Source of the DNA: Wolbachia pipientis
GTDB lineage: Bacteria > Pseudomonadota > Alphaproteobacteria > Rickettsiales > Anaplasmataceae
DNA length: 64,000 bases
Direction: 5' to 3'
Assembly (NCBI GenBank): GCA_023052945.1
Contig: CP095495.1
Coordinates: forward strand, 496,001 to 560,000
Made by a program: the position numbers and the translations under genes
The notes under the pieces: generated by a model
Seen by the model: the letters and a program-made list of their open reading frames with translations, nothing else
Told to the model about the DNA's origin: nothing
Databases searched by the model: none
In this document: positions 37,753-46,002 of the stretch, piece after piece
Layout of the letters: each line of letters opens with the position of its first letter
Position numbering within the stretch: the stretch's first letter is position 1

Positions 37753-37910
37753 AAAAAAGCCCTGGGATATTTTGCCAGTCAAAAAGAGTAAAATATCTTT
37801 TTATAAAAGAGCATAGCAATTGCTATAAAGTACAAGAATTATGTAGAATTTCTGGTGTATCTGCTAGTGGTTATTACAAATGGCTTGCTAAAAAAATAAG
37901 CAATAGGGAA

Positions 37911-38648
37911 TTGGCAAAAAAAGATCTATTAGCAGATATTCAAAAAATACATCAAGTTTCTAAATGCAGATATGGTGCCCCTAAAATTCATGCTGAATTG
38001 AAAGCTTTAGGTAAAAATTACAACATCAAAACAGTGCAAAATGTTATGAAAGAAAATGGCATTAAGGCTATACTTAAAAGAAAATTTAAAACCAAGAAAC
38101 GGCAAACTGACAATAGAGTCATAGTTCCCAATATATTAGATCAAAATTTTATTACCGATCAACCAAATAAAGTGTGGGTGACTGATATTACTTATATAAG
38201 AACCAAGAAAGGATGGCTATATTTGGCAGTAGTAATCGATCTATATTCACGTATGGTAGTTGGCTGGTCGATGAGTAGCTCAATAAATAAACAGTTGGTT
38301 ATTGACTCTTTGTTAATGGCCATTTACAAGCGTAACCATCCCAAGAATCTACTATTACATAGCGATCAAGGTTCACAATATACTTCAAAAAATTACCAAA
38401 ATCTACTAGCTATAAAGAATATAGTTCCTAGCATGAGTCACAAAGGCTATTGTTACGACAATTCCGTTGTAGAAAGTTTCTTTAGTTCTCTGAAAAGAGA
38501 GTTATTAATAAATACTGCTAAGTACTCCAAACAGTCTATTAAAACTGCTATATTTGAATATATAGAAATTTTTTATAACAAACAACGCAGACATTCTACT
38601 ATTAACTATTGCATCCCTGAGCTTTTTGATTCATCATTCTCTTTGTAA
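37911..38648 (+). CDS. IS3-family transposase OrfB (integrase core), copy A
   Basis: The rve/DDE integrase core has WVTDITYIRTKKGWLYLAVV (first Asp), LLLHSDQGSQYTS (second Asp) and the late VVESFFSSLKRELL (Glu). The frame is open further upstream (to about 37740) in the -1 frame relative to orfA, with KYLFIKEHSNCYKVQELCR, as expected if OrfAB is made by -1 frameshifting. A TTG at 37911 is only the first internal start codon. Confidence 0.9.
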   Translation: MAKKDLLADIQKIHQVSKCRYGAPKIHAELKALGKNYNIKTVQNVMKENGIKAILKRKFKTKKRQTDNRVIVPNILDQNFITDQPNKVWVTDITYIRTKKGWLYLAVVIDLYSRMVVGWSMSSSINKQLVIDSLLMAIYKRNHPKNLLLHSDQGSQYTSKNYQNLLAIKNIVPSMSHKGYCYDNSVVESFFSSLKRELLINTAKYSKQSIKTAIFEYIEIFYNKQRRHSTINYCIPELFDSSFSL

Positions 38649-38690
38649 AAACATTCCCAACTTTCTCTCCACTTTTCCTGGGTAAGGTCA

Positions 38691-38832
38691 GTTATGAAGG
38701 TCTTCAGTAAAGCAGCCAAATTTCTGAACGCGTTCTTCCTTCAGGTACACACACATAGTGTACAGCTGAACCAATGTCTATTCCTGCTGCATTAGGATTC
38801 ACTATTTCTAATTTACTTTTTGCTTTTTTCAT
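38691..38832 (-). pseudogene. IS110-family transposase, N-terminal remnant
   Basis: From ATG 38832 the frame reads IVNPNAAGIDIGSAVHYVCV, the DEDD-type start of IS110 transposases, then shifts frame near PEG. The correct continuation is FGCFTEDLH in another frame. The remnant ends exactly at the IS3 copy A boundary, so the rest of the gene is missing. Confidence 0.8.
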
Positions 38833-39135
38833 GGTAACCCCTACATATAATTTGTAATAGGGAAACGCTTCAGCTTGGAACGGTTGATAGTACAATCTCC
38901 TAACCGAGGTAGTCTAAATGACTCCATCAATGATTTGACCGTTCCTTCCAAAACCATGCTTGCATACGGGCACTTAGGCACCATTGAAAATGTCGGTCAT
39001 AACTGCAAAGGCGCTCCCTGTACAACTATACTTGAAAACTACTAAAAACTTAAATTTGTGTGTTTCTTTCTGATTTGACAGATTTCGTCTGTTCGATGCT
39101 TGCATAACCATATGACGAACTTTTATTGGGAATAG
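38833..39135. other. Gap upstream of the IS110 remnant
   Basis: Probably the left non-coding part of the IS110 element. Near 39087-39135 the plus strand reads SVRCLHNHMTNFYWE and stop, resembling the end of the ispDF product (LLHTNFYWK). Otherwise I see no gene. Confidence 0.4.
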
Positions 39136-39616
39136 AAACGAAAAAACTTGCTTGACAAACTCCGCCAGCCCCCTTATCATGAAAGTGAAGCTATTTATTT
39201 ATCTTCGCAATCTCTGCAGTGGATTAATGACAAAAAACTTAATGTATTTGGCGTAAATCATGCTTAATTTTTGCACTATGTGCACCTCATGTCTTTATAA
39301 AACTTCTAGGTTTCTACCTATATAAGCTGAAACGCGCTTATAAAGCGTTTAAGACAGCAAAAGACGTCAAATAGACAAGGGAGAATTTGAATACTAGCTA
39401 CCCTGGGGTTTCTTTGCCTTTTTTTCCGCTCAGTAAATTTCTTAACGTTTATAATTTAGGTTAGTTGCATTTAAAAGCGGCTGAATCGTAGCGTTTAGAA
39501 TAAAAAACGCCAATATTTTGAAGTACATATAAATAACTAGTCACCAACGGGGCTTCTTTTGCCTTTTTTTTCATTTGGTAAATTTCTTAATATTTATAGC
39601 TAAAGTAACTTAGGTT
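39136..39616 (+). repeat. Dispersed structured repeat R, copy R3
   Basis: A full-length copy nearly identical to R2, with the same hairpins and internal duplication. It is followed by a palindromic element at 39625. Confidence 0.8.
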
Positions 39617-39624
39617 CACCGACA

Positions 39625-39685
39625 ATCGTCATCCCGCTACGTGTTAGCGGATGAAGATACCGCGGCGGTATGACGTAAGGCTGTG
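39625..39685. repeat. Wolbachia-type palindromic element
   Basis: GTCATCCCGCTACGTGTTAG and ATACCGCGGCGGTATGACG motifs, as at 32265. The stretch after it (39690-39772) has an open plus-strand reading with ALYEEVLARNIKKEILTL that runs into the end of ybaB; it could be a gene fragment but I cannot name it. Confidence 0.65.
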
Positions 39686-39772
39686 CTAGCTATAGGCGCA
39701 TTATATGAAGAAGTACTAGCGAGAAATATTAAAAAAGAAATACTTACACTAAAAGAAACTTCAGTAGTAAAT

Positions 39773-40105
39773 TCAAAAAGGAAGTTTGAACCCAGGTGGT
39801 AAACCCATCATACCTGCAAGATCAGAGGTTGCATTTGCCATATCTTCTTCTGCCTTTTTAATGGCATCATTAAATGCTGCTGTCACTAAATCCTCTACTA
39901 TATCTTTTTCCTCATTTCTCATAAGTTCTAAGTCTATGTTCACCTTTTTAGCTTTATAGCTACCTATTTTTATGACTTCCACTAATACAGAAACTTTGCC
40001 ACCACCAGAAATACCTTGAAACTCTTTCCCAATATATTTTTTTTGAGCTTCTGCAAGCTTTTTTTGCATCTCTTGCGCTTGTTTCATTATTTGACTAAAA
40101 TCCAC
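39773..40105 (-). CDS. ybaB: YbaB/EbfC family nucleoid-associated protein
   Basis: A 110-residue small DNA-binding protein. It begins MDFSQIMKQAQEMQKKLAEAQ, has the coiled N-terminal helix and beta-hairpin typical of the family, and ends with the conserved MGLPPGFKLPF. It lies 3 bp downstream of dnaX on the same strand, the classic dnaX-ybaB pairing, so it is almost certainly in one operon. Confidence 0.95.
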   Translation of the reverse strand: MDFSQIMKQAQEMQKKLAEAQKKYIGKEFQGISGGGKVSVLVEVIKIGSYKAKKVNIDLELMRNEEKDIVEDLVTAAFNDAIKKAEEDMANATSDLAGMMGLPPGFKLPF

Positions 40106-40108
40106 AAC

Positions 40109-41710
40109 TTACTCCTTATTTTCTATATTAACTACTTTTGCACCTTTAAATGTATCAAGTATATCCTTAACTGCAGGTGCATAATTTAAATTACTCACTT
40201 CCCTATTTATATAACCCGTATCAACTGTAATAACCCACTCCTGCTGAGTCACCTGGTTTAAGTAATTTTTTAAATCATTGCAAAAATTACTATCCAACTT
40301 AGATACAGCTTTTAATTTTAAATATCCAGGTTTACAATCTATTAATTGTAGATTATTACACAGTTGTTTGTAAAGATAAATTTGGTTACTCCGCCTTAAT
40401 AGTTGCAAAATCTTATCAAAATCGTAATTTTGTTGTTTATTTTCCACATGGATCCCAGTGTCACGCACTGGGATGACAGAGTGGGGTTGTTGTTTACTTT
40501 CCACATATTTTTTTGGATCCGAATAGTCAGCTACTTGGATAACAGAGGGGGAAGGTGCAACAGGTCTGCCCTGTCTATTTCCTTGCTTTACATTCTGTGA
40601 AAGAACTTTTTTGATCACCTGTTCTGGAGAAGGTAGATCAGAGAGATAGCAAAGACTAATTAGCATCATTTCAGCAGCAACATCATTGCATGTTGAAGTT
40701 TTTATATCTTGAATACCTTTAAGCAACACCTTCCACAATCTCGAAAAAAATATTAAAGACTTCTTTATACTTAAATCTTTTATCCTGTTCTTTTCATACT
40801 CTGTAACTGCATTATCAATTTCTTTTGTAATCAAAAAACGGCATACTAGCTGAATTGTTTGCAATAGACCTTCAAAAATACTAAGTGGGTTTGCTGTTTT
40901 CATCGCCTTGTCAAACACTGATAGAGCTTCCTGTAAATCACCTTCTAATATTGCTCCTAATAGATCGAATATAATATCTTTATCCACTAGGCCAAGTATG
41001 TCTGTCACATTTTTAGTGGATATTGCACCATCTTTGCTATGTAGCACTGCTTGATTCATCAAAAACAAGGCGTTACGCATTGAATTTCCAGAGTGTCGTG
41101 CAATTAATTCTAATGCTCCCTTTTCAATGGAATAACTCTCTTTTTGTGCAACATCATTTAAACGTTCCACTATTTTAGCTACAGGAATGTTGTGTAAGTC
41201 AAATCTTTGACAACGTGCAATAATAGTTATTGGTATCTTTTTTATTTCTGTAGTTGCTAAAATGAATTTTACACTAGATGGTGGCTCTTCTAGGGTTTTA
41301 AGTAATGCGTTAAATGCACTGCTGGATAACATATGTACTTCATCTATAATGTAGACTTTGAATTTAGAGCTTATAGGTGAATAGCAAATATCTCCCAGGA
41401 TTACTTTAATATCGTCAATGCTAGTGTGACTTGCCGCATCGATTTCAATTACATCTGGATGGCTTGAATTTTTTATTGCTAGACAATTTTCACATGATCC
41501 GCAAGGTTCAAAAATTGGCCCCAGGGAACAATTCAAACATAAAGCTATTATCCTTGCAGTGGTGGTTTTACCAACTCCACTACTACCAGAGAGCAGTATA
41601 GACTGTGGGATTTTGTTTAAAATAAAAGCATTTTCTAATATACGCACTAATATATCTTGACCTACTAGATCCTTAAAGCTACTAGGACGATGTTTTAATG
41701 CTATATTCAT
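40109..41710 (-). CDS. dnaX: DNA polymerase III subunit gamma/tau
   Basis: The clamp-loader ATPase of the replicative polymerase, 533 residues. Walker A is SGSSGVGKTTTAR, a four-cysteine zinc site is CNCS...CGSCENC, and Walker B is IIDEVHMLS, followed by LLKTLEEPP and SRC-type ARCQRFD. The start ATG 41710 (MNIALKHRPSSFKDLVGQ) fits the family; the upstream ATG at 41752 adds a non-conserved leader. Around residues 385-425 a segment (SVIQVADYSDPKKYVES, then SVIPVRDTGIH) is encoded by palindromic repeat DNA, between the clamp-loader part and the C-terminal domain. Confidence 0.95.
   Translation of the reverse strand: MNIALKHRPSSFKDLVGQDILVRILENAFILNKIPQSILLSGSSGVGKTTTARIIALCLNCSLGPIFEPCGSCENCLAIKNSSHPDVIEIDAASHTSIDDIKVILGDICYSPISSKFKVYIIDEVHMLSSSAFNALLKTLEEPPSSVKFILATTEIKKIPITIIARCQRFDLHNIPVAKIVERLNDVAQKESYSIEKGALELIARHSGNSMRNALFLMNQAVLHSKDGAISTKNVTDILGLVDKDIIFDLLGAILEGDLQEALSVFDKAMKTANPLSIFEGLLQTIQLVCRFLITKEIDNAVTEYEKNRIKDLSIKKSLIFFSRLWKVLLKGIQDIKTSTCNDVAAEMMLISLCYLSDLPSPEQVIKKVLSQNVKQGNRQGRPVAPSPSVIQVADYSDPKKYVESKQQPHSVIPVRDTGIHVENKQQNYDFDKILQLLRRSNQIYLYKQLCNNLQLIDCKPGYLKLKAVSKLDSNFCNDLKNYLNQVTQQEWVITVDTGYINREVSNLNYAPAVKDILDTFKGAKVVNIENKE
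40435..40560. repeat. Palindromic repeats inside dnaX
   Basis: The sequence has GGATCCCAGTGTCACGCACT, GGGATGACAG, and a second unit with GGATCCGAATAGTCAGCTAC. These are members of the intergenic family found throughout the window, here kept in frame within a coding gene. Confidence 0.85.
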
Positions 41711-41752
41711 AGCCTCGGATAAAACAAATAATGAAATAGGTATGCAACCCAA

Positions 41753-42034
41753 AAAGGTTCTGATATGGCTGCTTCATTTCTGATCTGACCAAATTACAGA
41801 GTTTTTGCCTGCATACCTTATAAAATATTATACTTTTTTTTTATTTAGCAAGGTATATCCTATATTAACCTTAATAATTTATATGTTAGATCTCTTGCAA
41901 CATTACTTTGGAGTAAACAACTGTTACCTAAAATACTCTTCTCTTGTCATTCCAACTTGGATCCAGAGAAAAAAGATAGTGTCACACACTGGAATAATAA
42001 CCTATAGGTACTGGGATAACAAAAGAGGAATATT
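41753..42034. other. Gap with one palindromic repeat
   Basis: About 280 bp between dnaX and the glutathione S-transferase gene. The part at 41943-42020 contains TTGTCATTCCAACTTGGATC and the related ACACTGGAATAA unit. No gene is seen. Confidence 0.6.
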
Positions 42035-42688
42035 ATGATTTTATATCATTTTCCTCTTTGTCCATTTTCACGAAAAGTTAGAACCTTTCTAAAAGAAAAA
42101 AAATTAGGCTGCGATCTAGTGTATGAAAATCCGTGGGAAAAACGGAATGAATTTATGGAGATCAATCCAACTGGGCAAGTACCAGTATTAATAGATAATA
42201 ACTTTGTAATAGCGGATAGTAATGCCATTTGTGAATATATAGAAGAGACTTACAATAGCGACGTCAAATTACTTGGTTCATCCACTATTATTAAGTCTAA
42301 AATACGCGCTCTAATCAATTGGTTCGACAACAAATTTTACAATGAAGTTACTAAGTATATTATGAATGAAAAAGTAATTACTAACCGCAGCCCTGACTCT
42401 AGATTTCTTCATGCAGCTCAGCATAACCTGCCTTGCCATATGGAATACATCGAACACTTAATTAACAAGAACGTTTGGCTTGCAACTGATAAGTTCACTT
42501 TGGCTGATATTGCTTTAGCATCGCATATTTCCATAATGGATTATGTAAGTAGTTTTCCATGGGAAAAAAGTAAAATTTTAAAAGAATGGTACTCCATTGT
42601 TAAATCAAAGCCTTGTTTTCGTGAGATATTATTAGAGAGAGTTTCCGGTTTAACCCCTCCTAAACATTACGCTGACCTTGATTTTTAA
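42035..42688 (+). CDS. Glutathione S-transferase family protein
   Basis: A 217-residue cytoplasmic protein. The N-terminal thioredoxin-like domain has MILYHFPLCPFSRKVR, the cis-proline motif GQVPVLID and the glutathione-gamma-Glu motif ADSNAICEYIE. The C-terminal all-helical domain has FTLADIALASH. The substrate is not evident. The gene is convergent with the neighbouring O-methyltransferase, with a 1-bp gap. Confidence 0.88.
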   Translation: MILYHFPLCPFSRKVRTFLKEKKLGCDLVYENPWEKRNEFMEINPTGQVPVLIDNNFVIADSNAICEYIEETYNSDVKLLGSSTIIKSKIRALINWFDNKFYNEVTKYIMNEKVITNRSPDSRFLHAAQHNLPCHMEYIEHLINKNVWLATDKFTLADIALASHISIMDYVSSFPWEKSKILKEWYSIVKSKPCFREILLERVSGLTPPKHYADLDF

Positions 42689-42689
42689 C

Positions 42690-43337
42690 TTATGTTAGCT
42701 TTAAAGCTACAGTCATTCCTTCATCAGTTGGAATCAATATAGAGAAATATTTCTTTTCATCTGATAATCTATTATTAAACTCCCTCATAGCATGCCATGA
42801 TTTTTCTGATACTTCTTTTGGAGGCGATTCTAAAAATACTGTATTAAATAATAGAGTGTTATCTGCAACGATTAGCCCATCTTGTTTAATGTATGACTCT
42901 GCCCAATCCAAATACTTAGGATAACTACTTTTGTCAGCATCGATGAATATCATGTCAAATGGTGCCTTTGCTGATAATTCATTAATTTTTTCCAGTGCAT
43001 CACCTTCTATTAGAGTAATTTCATCACTTAGATTAAAAGCACTAAAATTTTTTTTTGCTATTCTTGAGTGTTGAGGATTATTTTCTATTGTATATATATG
43101 ACCGTCTTCTAGTAGAGCTTTTGCCATGCAAATCGACGAATAACCGTATAATGTGCCAACCTCAACAATACTTTTGATTTTATGGATTTTTATAAATAAA
43201 CTTAATAGCTTTCCTTCTTCAGGGCCAATCTGAATATGTTGCTTTTTTTCAAGAATACAATATCCTCCTATTTTTTTATATTCTTTTGCAAATAGATTTC
43301 TTATATATGACGATTTTATACTAGAATTATTACGCAT
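42690..43337 (-). CDS. SAM-dependent O-methyltransferase (family 3)
   Basis: A 215-residue class I methyltransferase of the catechol/caffeoyl-CoA O-methyltransferase type. The SAM-binding motif is SIVEVGTLYGYSSICMA, then YTIENNPQHSRIA, and the metal/active-site motif MIFIDADKSSYPKYL, followed by DNTLLFNTV. The physiological substrate is unknown. Confidence 0.85.
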   Translation of the reverse strand: MRNNSSIKSSYIRNLFAKEYKKIGGYCILEKKQHIQIGPEEGKLLSLFIKIHKIKSIVEVGTLYGYSSICMAKALLEDGHIYTIENNPQHSRIAKKNFSAFNLSDEITLIEGDALEKINELSAKAPFDMIFIDADKSSYPKYLDWAESYIKQDGLIVADNTLLFNTVFLESPPKEVSEKSWHAMREFNNRLSDEKKYFSILIPTDEGMTVALKLT

Positions 43338-43492
43338 TACGTTTTATATTATAAATTAGGGAGGCTTAATTCATACACAATTTATAAATATAATAATATA
43401 GTTTAAAATAATAAAAACATTTATTTTAAGTTATTATTTCATAGTATAAAATTTTAAGTGACAAAAATTATTATATATCGTACTATAGTTAA

Positions 43493-43524
43493 CTAGTATA
43501 ATAAACAATCGATTATTATACTAG
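43493..43524. promoter_or_regulatory. Perfect inverted repeat upstream of a small gene
   Basis: CTAGTATAATA and TATTATACTAG form a perfect 11-bp inverted repeat around a 10-base centre, about 72 bp before the next start codon. It could be an operator or a transcript leader hairpin. Confidence 0.5.
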
Positions 43525-43595
43525 AATTAAAGGGATTGTTTATGCGCATTTCTCTTTTTAAAATATAATTTTTATAATCAATTAGAGGGGGTTAT

Positions 43596-43874
43596 ATGTC
43601 TTATACTATTGCTAGTGAAGTTGAAACGTTAAACAAAAAATCTAACAAGAATGAAGGGGTTACGTTACTATATAATCCAGCTTATCGTGAAAAGTATAAA
43701 GAACGTTTTAATGAAGCTCAGAGAAAAGTTATGGATATGGTTCAGTTTTATGATGGGACAATAGTATTAATAGAGAATAAAATCGCTATGTATTACTACA
43801 CTTGGCACAGTAAAAAAAGAGAGTTTGAGCGTAAAAAACATCAAACAGTAGTGAAAAACAATGACCCAGAATAG
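43596..43874 (+). CDS. Small conserved Rickettsiales-type protein (possibly DUF2671)
   Basis: A 92-residue soluble, charged protein without a signal peptide or membrane helix. I recall a Rickettsiales family of this size (DUF2671) with a comparable FYDGTIVLIENKIAMYYY centre, but the assignment is tentative. A good ribosome-binding site (AGAGGGGG) lies before the ATG, and a perfect inverted repeat lies upstream. Function unknown. Confidence 0.7.
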   Translation: MSYTIASEVETLNKKSNKNEGVTLLYNPAYREKYKERFNEAQRKVMDMVQFYDGTIVLIENKIAMYYYTWHSKKREFERKKHQTVVKNNDPE

Positions 43875-43902
43875 AGTCTTTATATGGTAAGCTACAGTGG
43901 TA

Positions 43903-44598
43903 TTACTTCACTATAGCTTCTTCATATAATTTATCTATCACATCAGTGAGATATTTCAGCTCTTTATACCCTTCATGTTTAACTTTATTATGCTCTATAT
44001 ATGACTTACCATCGTTAAGCTTGATGAAAAATATTGGAGTGGCTGTGATACCAAGTTTATTGATTGCCAGTGATTTATCATTTACGATTTTATCCATAAT
44101 TTTCTTATCATTAATGCATTGGTTAAATGCATCTTGCTTTAAGTTGCTTAGTGCAGCAATTCTTTGTAGTAAAGTCAAATCACTTAAATTGTAGTAATTC
44201 CACGAATCTATTGAGTTAAAAACAGCTTTGTTAAAATTAAAGTAGTCTTCTTGTTTTTCGTAGCAATGACTTAGCATTGCAGCCTTTAGCCCTCTGTAAT
44301 CCAAAGGAAAATGACGAAATATATATAACATCTTACCTGTATCTATATATTTCTCTTTAATTTTAGGAAAAACATTCTTATGAAAAAGAGAGCAGTGATA
44401 GCAAGTTAATGAAGCATATTCTATCATTAGAATTGGTGCTTTTGGATCTCCTAATAATTTATCATCAGGTAATAGTGATAGTAACTCCTTTGATGTTATT
44501 TCATTAGTTTCTTTTTGAATATGTTGGTTACTGGATTTAACAACTGCATAAGAATTAACACTCATAAGAATTAGTAAAAACAATAGTCTGAAAGTCAT
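43903..44598 (-). CDS. dsbA: DsbA family periplasmic thiol oxidoreductase
   Basis: A 231-residue protein with a signal peptide (MTFRLLFLLILMSVNSYA). The thioredoxin-like active site is CYHC in YASLTCYHCSLFH, the helical insertion follows, and the cis-proline loop is TATPIFF. It probably introduces disulfides in periplasmic or secreted proteins; cysteine-rich surface proteins such as the VirB6 paralogs are plausible clients, which is inference. Confidence 0.92.
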   Translation of the reverse strand: MTFRLLFLLILMSVNSYAVVKSSNQHIQKETNEITSKELLSLLPDDKLLGDPKAPILMIEYASLTCYHCSLFHKNVFPKIKEKYIDTGKMLYIFRHFPLDYRGLKAAMLSHCYEKQEDYFNFNKAVFNSIDSWNYYNLSDLTLLQRIAALSNLKQDAFNQCINDKKIMDKIVNDKSLAINKLGITATPIFFIKLNDGKSYIEHNKVKHEGYKELKYLTDVIDKLYEEAIVK

Positions 44599-44651
44599 TA
44601 CAATACAAACACTTAACTTACTAAAAAAATTACATATTTATATTAATAATG

Positions 44652-45113
44652 TCAAGATAACTTTTGTTTAGCAAGGCTTTCAGCCCTATCTTTAAATGCA
44701 GCAATTATTTTACTCTGTGTATATTTATATACTGAGTTTAATAAAGTGGAAAATGAGTTGGACTTAAACTTAAACTCTATATAAAACTTTACCATAGTTT
44801 TATTTTCATCTATGGGAATGAATTGCCATTCATTGCATAGATGTTTAAATATTCCATTTGATGATACAGCTTTTATCCAACCTTCATTTGTTCCACTTGG
44901 AGAAAGAAAGGTTACTTCTGATGTGTACTTTCCTTTAATTCCATGAAAAGCTGCGAGAAGATCCACAACCATTTGGTTGTCAATTTTTTCTTTTATATAA
45001 ACGGCTTTGCACCAAGGAACAAAATCAGGATACCTTTCAACATCAATTACAATTTGGAATACCTCATTAGGCAAACATAGGAAGGTACCTTGTTCTCTGC
45101 ATTGATGAAGCAT
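44652..45113 (-). CDS. RatA/Coq10-type START-like protein
   Basis: This protein is of the polyketide cyclase/RatA (YfjG, Coq10) family, which bind lipids such as ubiquinone or affect ribosome association. Features are DVERYPDFVPWCKAVYI at the N-terminus, LLAAFHGIKGKYTSEV, and the C-terminal helix with FKDRAESLAKQ. The frame is open up to 45227, but family proteins start near MLHQCREQGTF, so I choose ATG 45113 (153 residues); the extra 38 residues upstream have no family match. Confidence 0.8.
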   Translation of the reverse strand: MLHQCREQGTFLCLPNEVFQIVIDVERYPDFVPWCKAVYIKEKIDNQMVVDLLAAFHGIKGKYTSEVTFLSPSGTNEGWIKAVSSNGIFKHLCNEWQFIPIDENKTMVKFYIEFKFKSNSFSTLLNSVYKYTQSKIIAAFKDRAESLAKQKLS

Positions 45114-45411
45114 AAATGTTAAACCAATCAAAATAGGATCCATATCTACCGTCAGCCTTAGTAGATTCCTGAGACTAAAGTTAAGGTGGGCATCGCGTAT
45201 TAATTTCAACGAAATCAATAGAGGCAATTCCCTTGACTAGAAATTATCGCTCGGGAAATTTAACTTAACTCATAACGCATAGCACAGACCCTTACTTGAA
45301 TTATAGATGATTTACACAAGGCATGTCTATAGGTATATTAAAAGTCAGCGATTATTATTTAATCTTTATTAAACTTTGCATTCTAAGTATCATAGTTAAT
45401 AAATATATCTT

Positions 45412-46002
45412 ATGAATATTACTAAAGTTTTAATCATTATTGTTTTTATTGTAATTTCTTCAAGAGCTTACACTAGTTGTACAGATCATAAAATTTTTGT
45501 GCATACTATGAAGCAACAAGTGGATGGTATATCTACAAAAGGAAATAGAAAAAACCTAGGGCATGTACACGAAAAGCTTCAGGAGTTCATTCAGAATAAT
45601 GTTAACCTCAAAGGAATATCGCAATTCGTTATAGGGAAACATTGGGCTTTAGTTAAACAAAAAGAAAAAGAAGATTTTTTAAGAGAGTATGAAGTGTATC
45701 TTATGCGTTTGTGCGTTAAAATTTTATATAAATACATGCATGATAGTGAAATGATCATAATGAGTACAAAAGCAGTTGACGATGAAACTTGCTTAATTGG
45801 TACAAGATTTTCTTACGGTGATGAAGAATTTACAAATATCGATTTTAAAGTTACTAAAAATAACAGTTCTTTCTTGATAAGTGATGTTGTAATGAGTGGA
45901 ATAAGTATTGCTATTAATCAACGTTCTCAATTTAGTGAAAAAATCGACACGCATGGCATAGCAAACGTTATAGCTGAATTAAAATGCAATAACAATCCAT
46001 GA
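45412..46002 (+). CDS. mlaC: MlaC-type phospholipid transport periplasmic protein
   Basis: A 196-residue secreted protein: a signal peptide (MNITKVLIIIVFIVISSRAY), then the Ttg2D/MlaC fold with GISQFVIGKHWALVKQKEK and the late SDVVMSGISIAINQRSQF. MlaC carries phospholipids between outer and inner membranes to maintain outer membrane asymmetry. No mla permease genes are adjacent. Its stop overlaps folC (ATGA), so the two are likely co-translated. Confidence 0.88.
   Translation: MNITKVLIIIVFIVISSRAYTSCTDHKIFVHTMKQQVDGISTKGNRKNLGHVHEKLQEFIQNNVNLKGISQFVIGKHWALVKQKEKEDFLREYEVYLMRLCVKILYKYMHDSEMIIMSTKAVDDETCLIGTRFSYGDEEFTNIDFKVTKNNSSFLISDVVMSGISIAINQRSQFSEKIDTHGIANVIAELKCNNNP

Larger units (their letters stand above)
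37416..38690 (+). mobile_element. IS3-family insertion sequence, copy A
   Basis: A 1275-bp element with long terminal inverted repeats beginning TGACCTTACCCAGGAAAAG and continuing through the GTGGAGAGAAAGTTG segment. It has orfA and orfB arranged as in the IS3 family. An apparently identical copy lies inverted at 58652-59926. No target duplication is visible around this copy (GGA left, GTT right). Confidence 0.93.
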
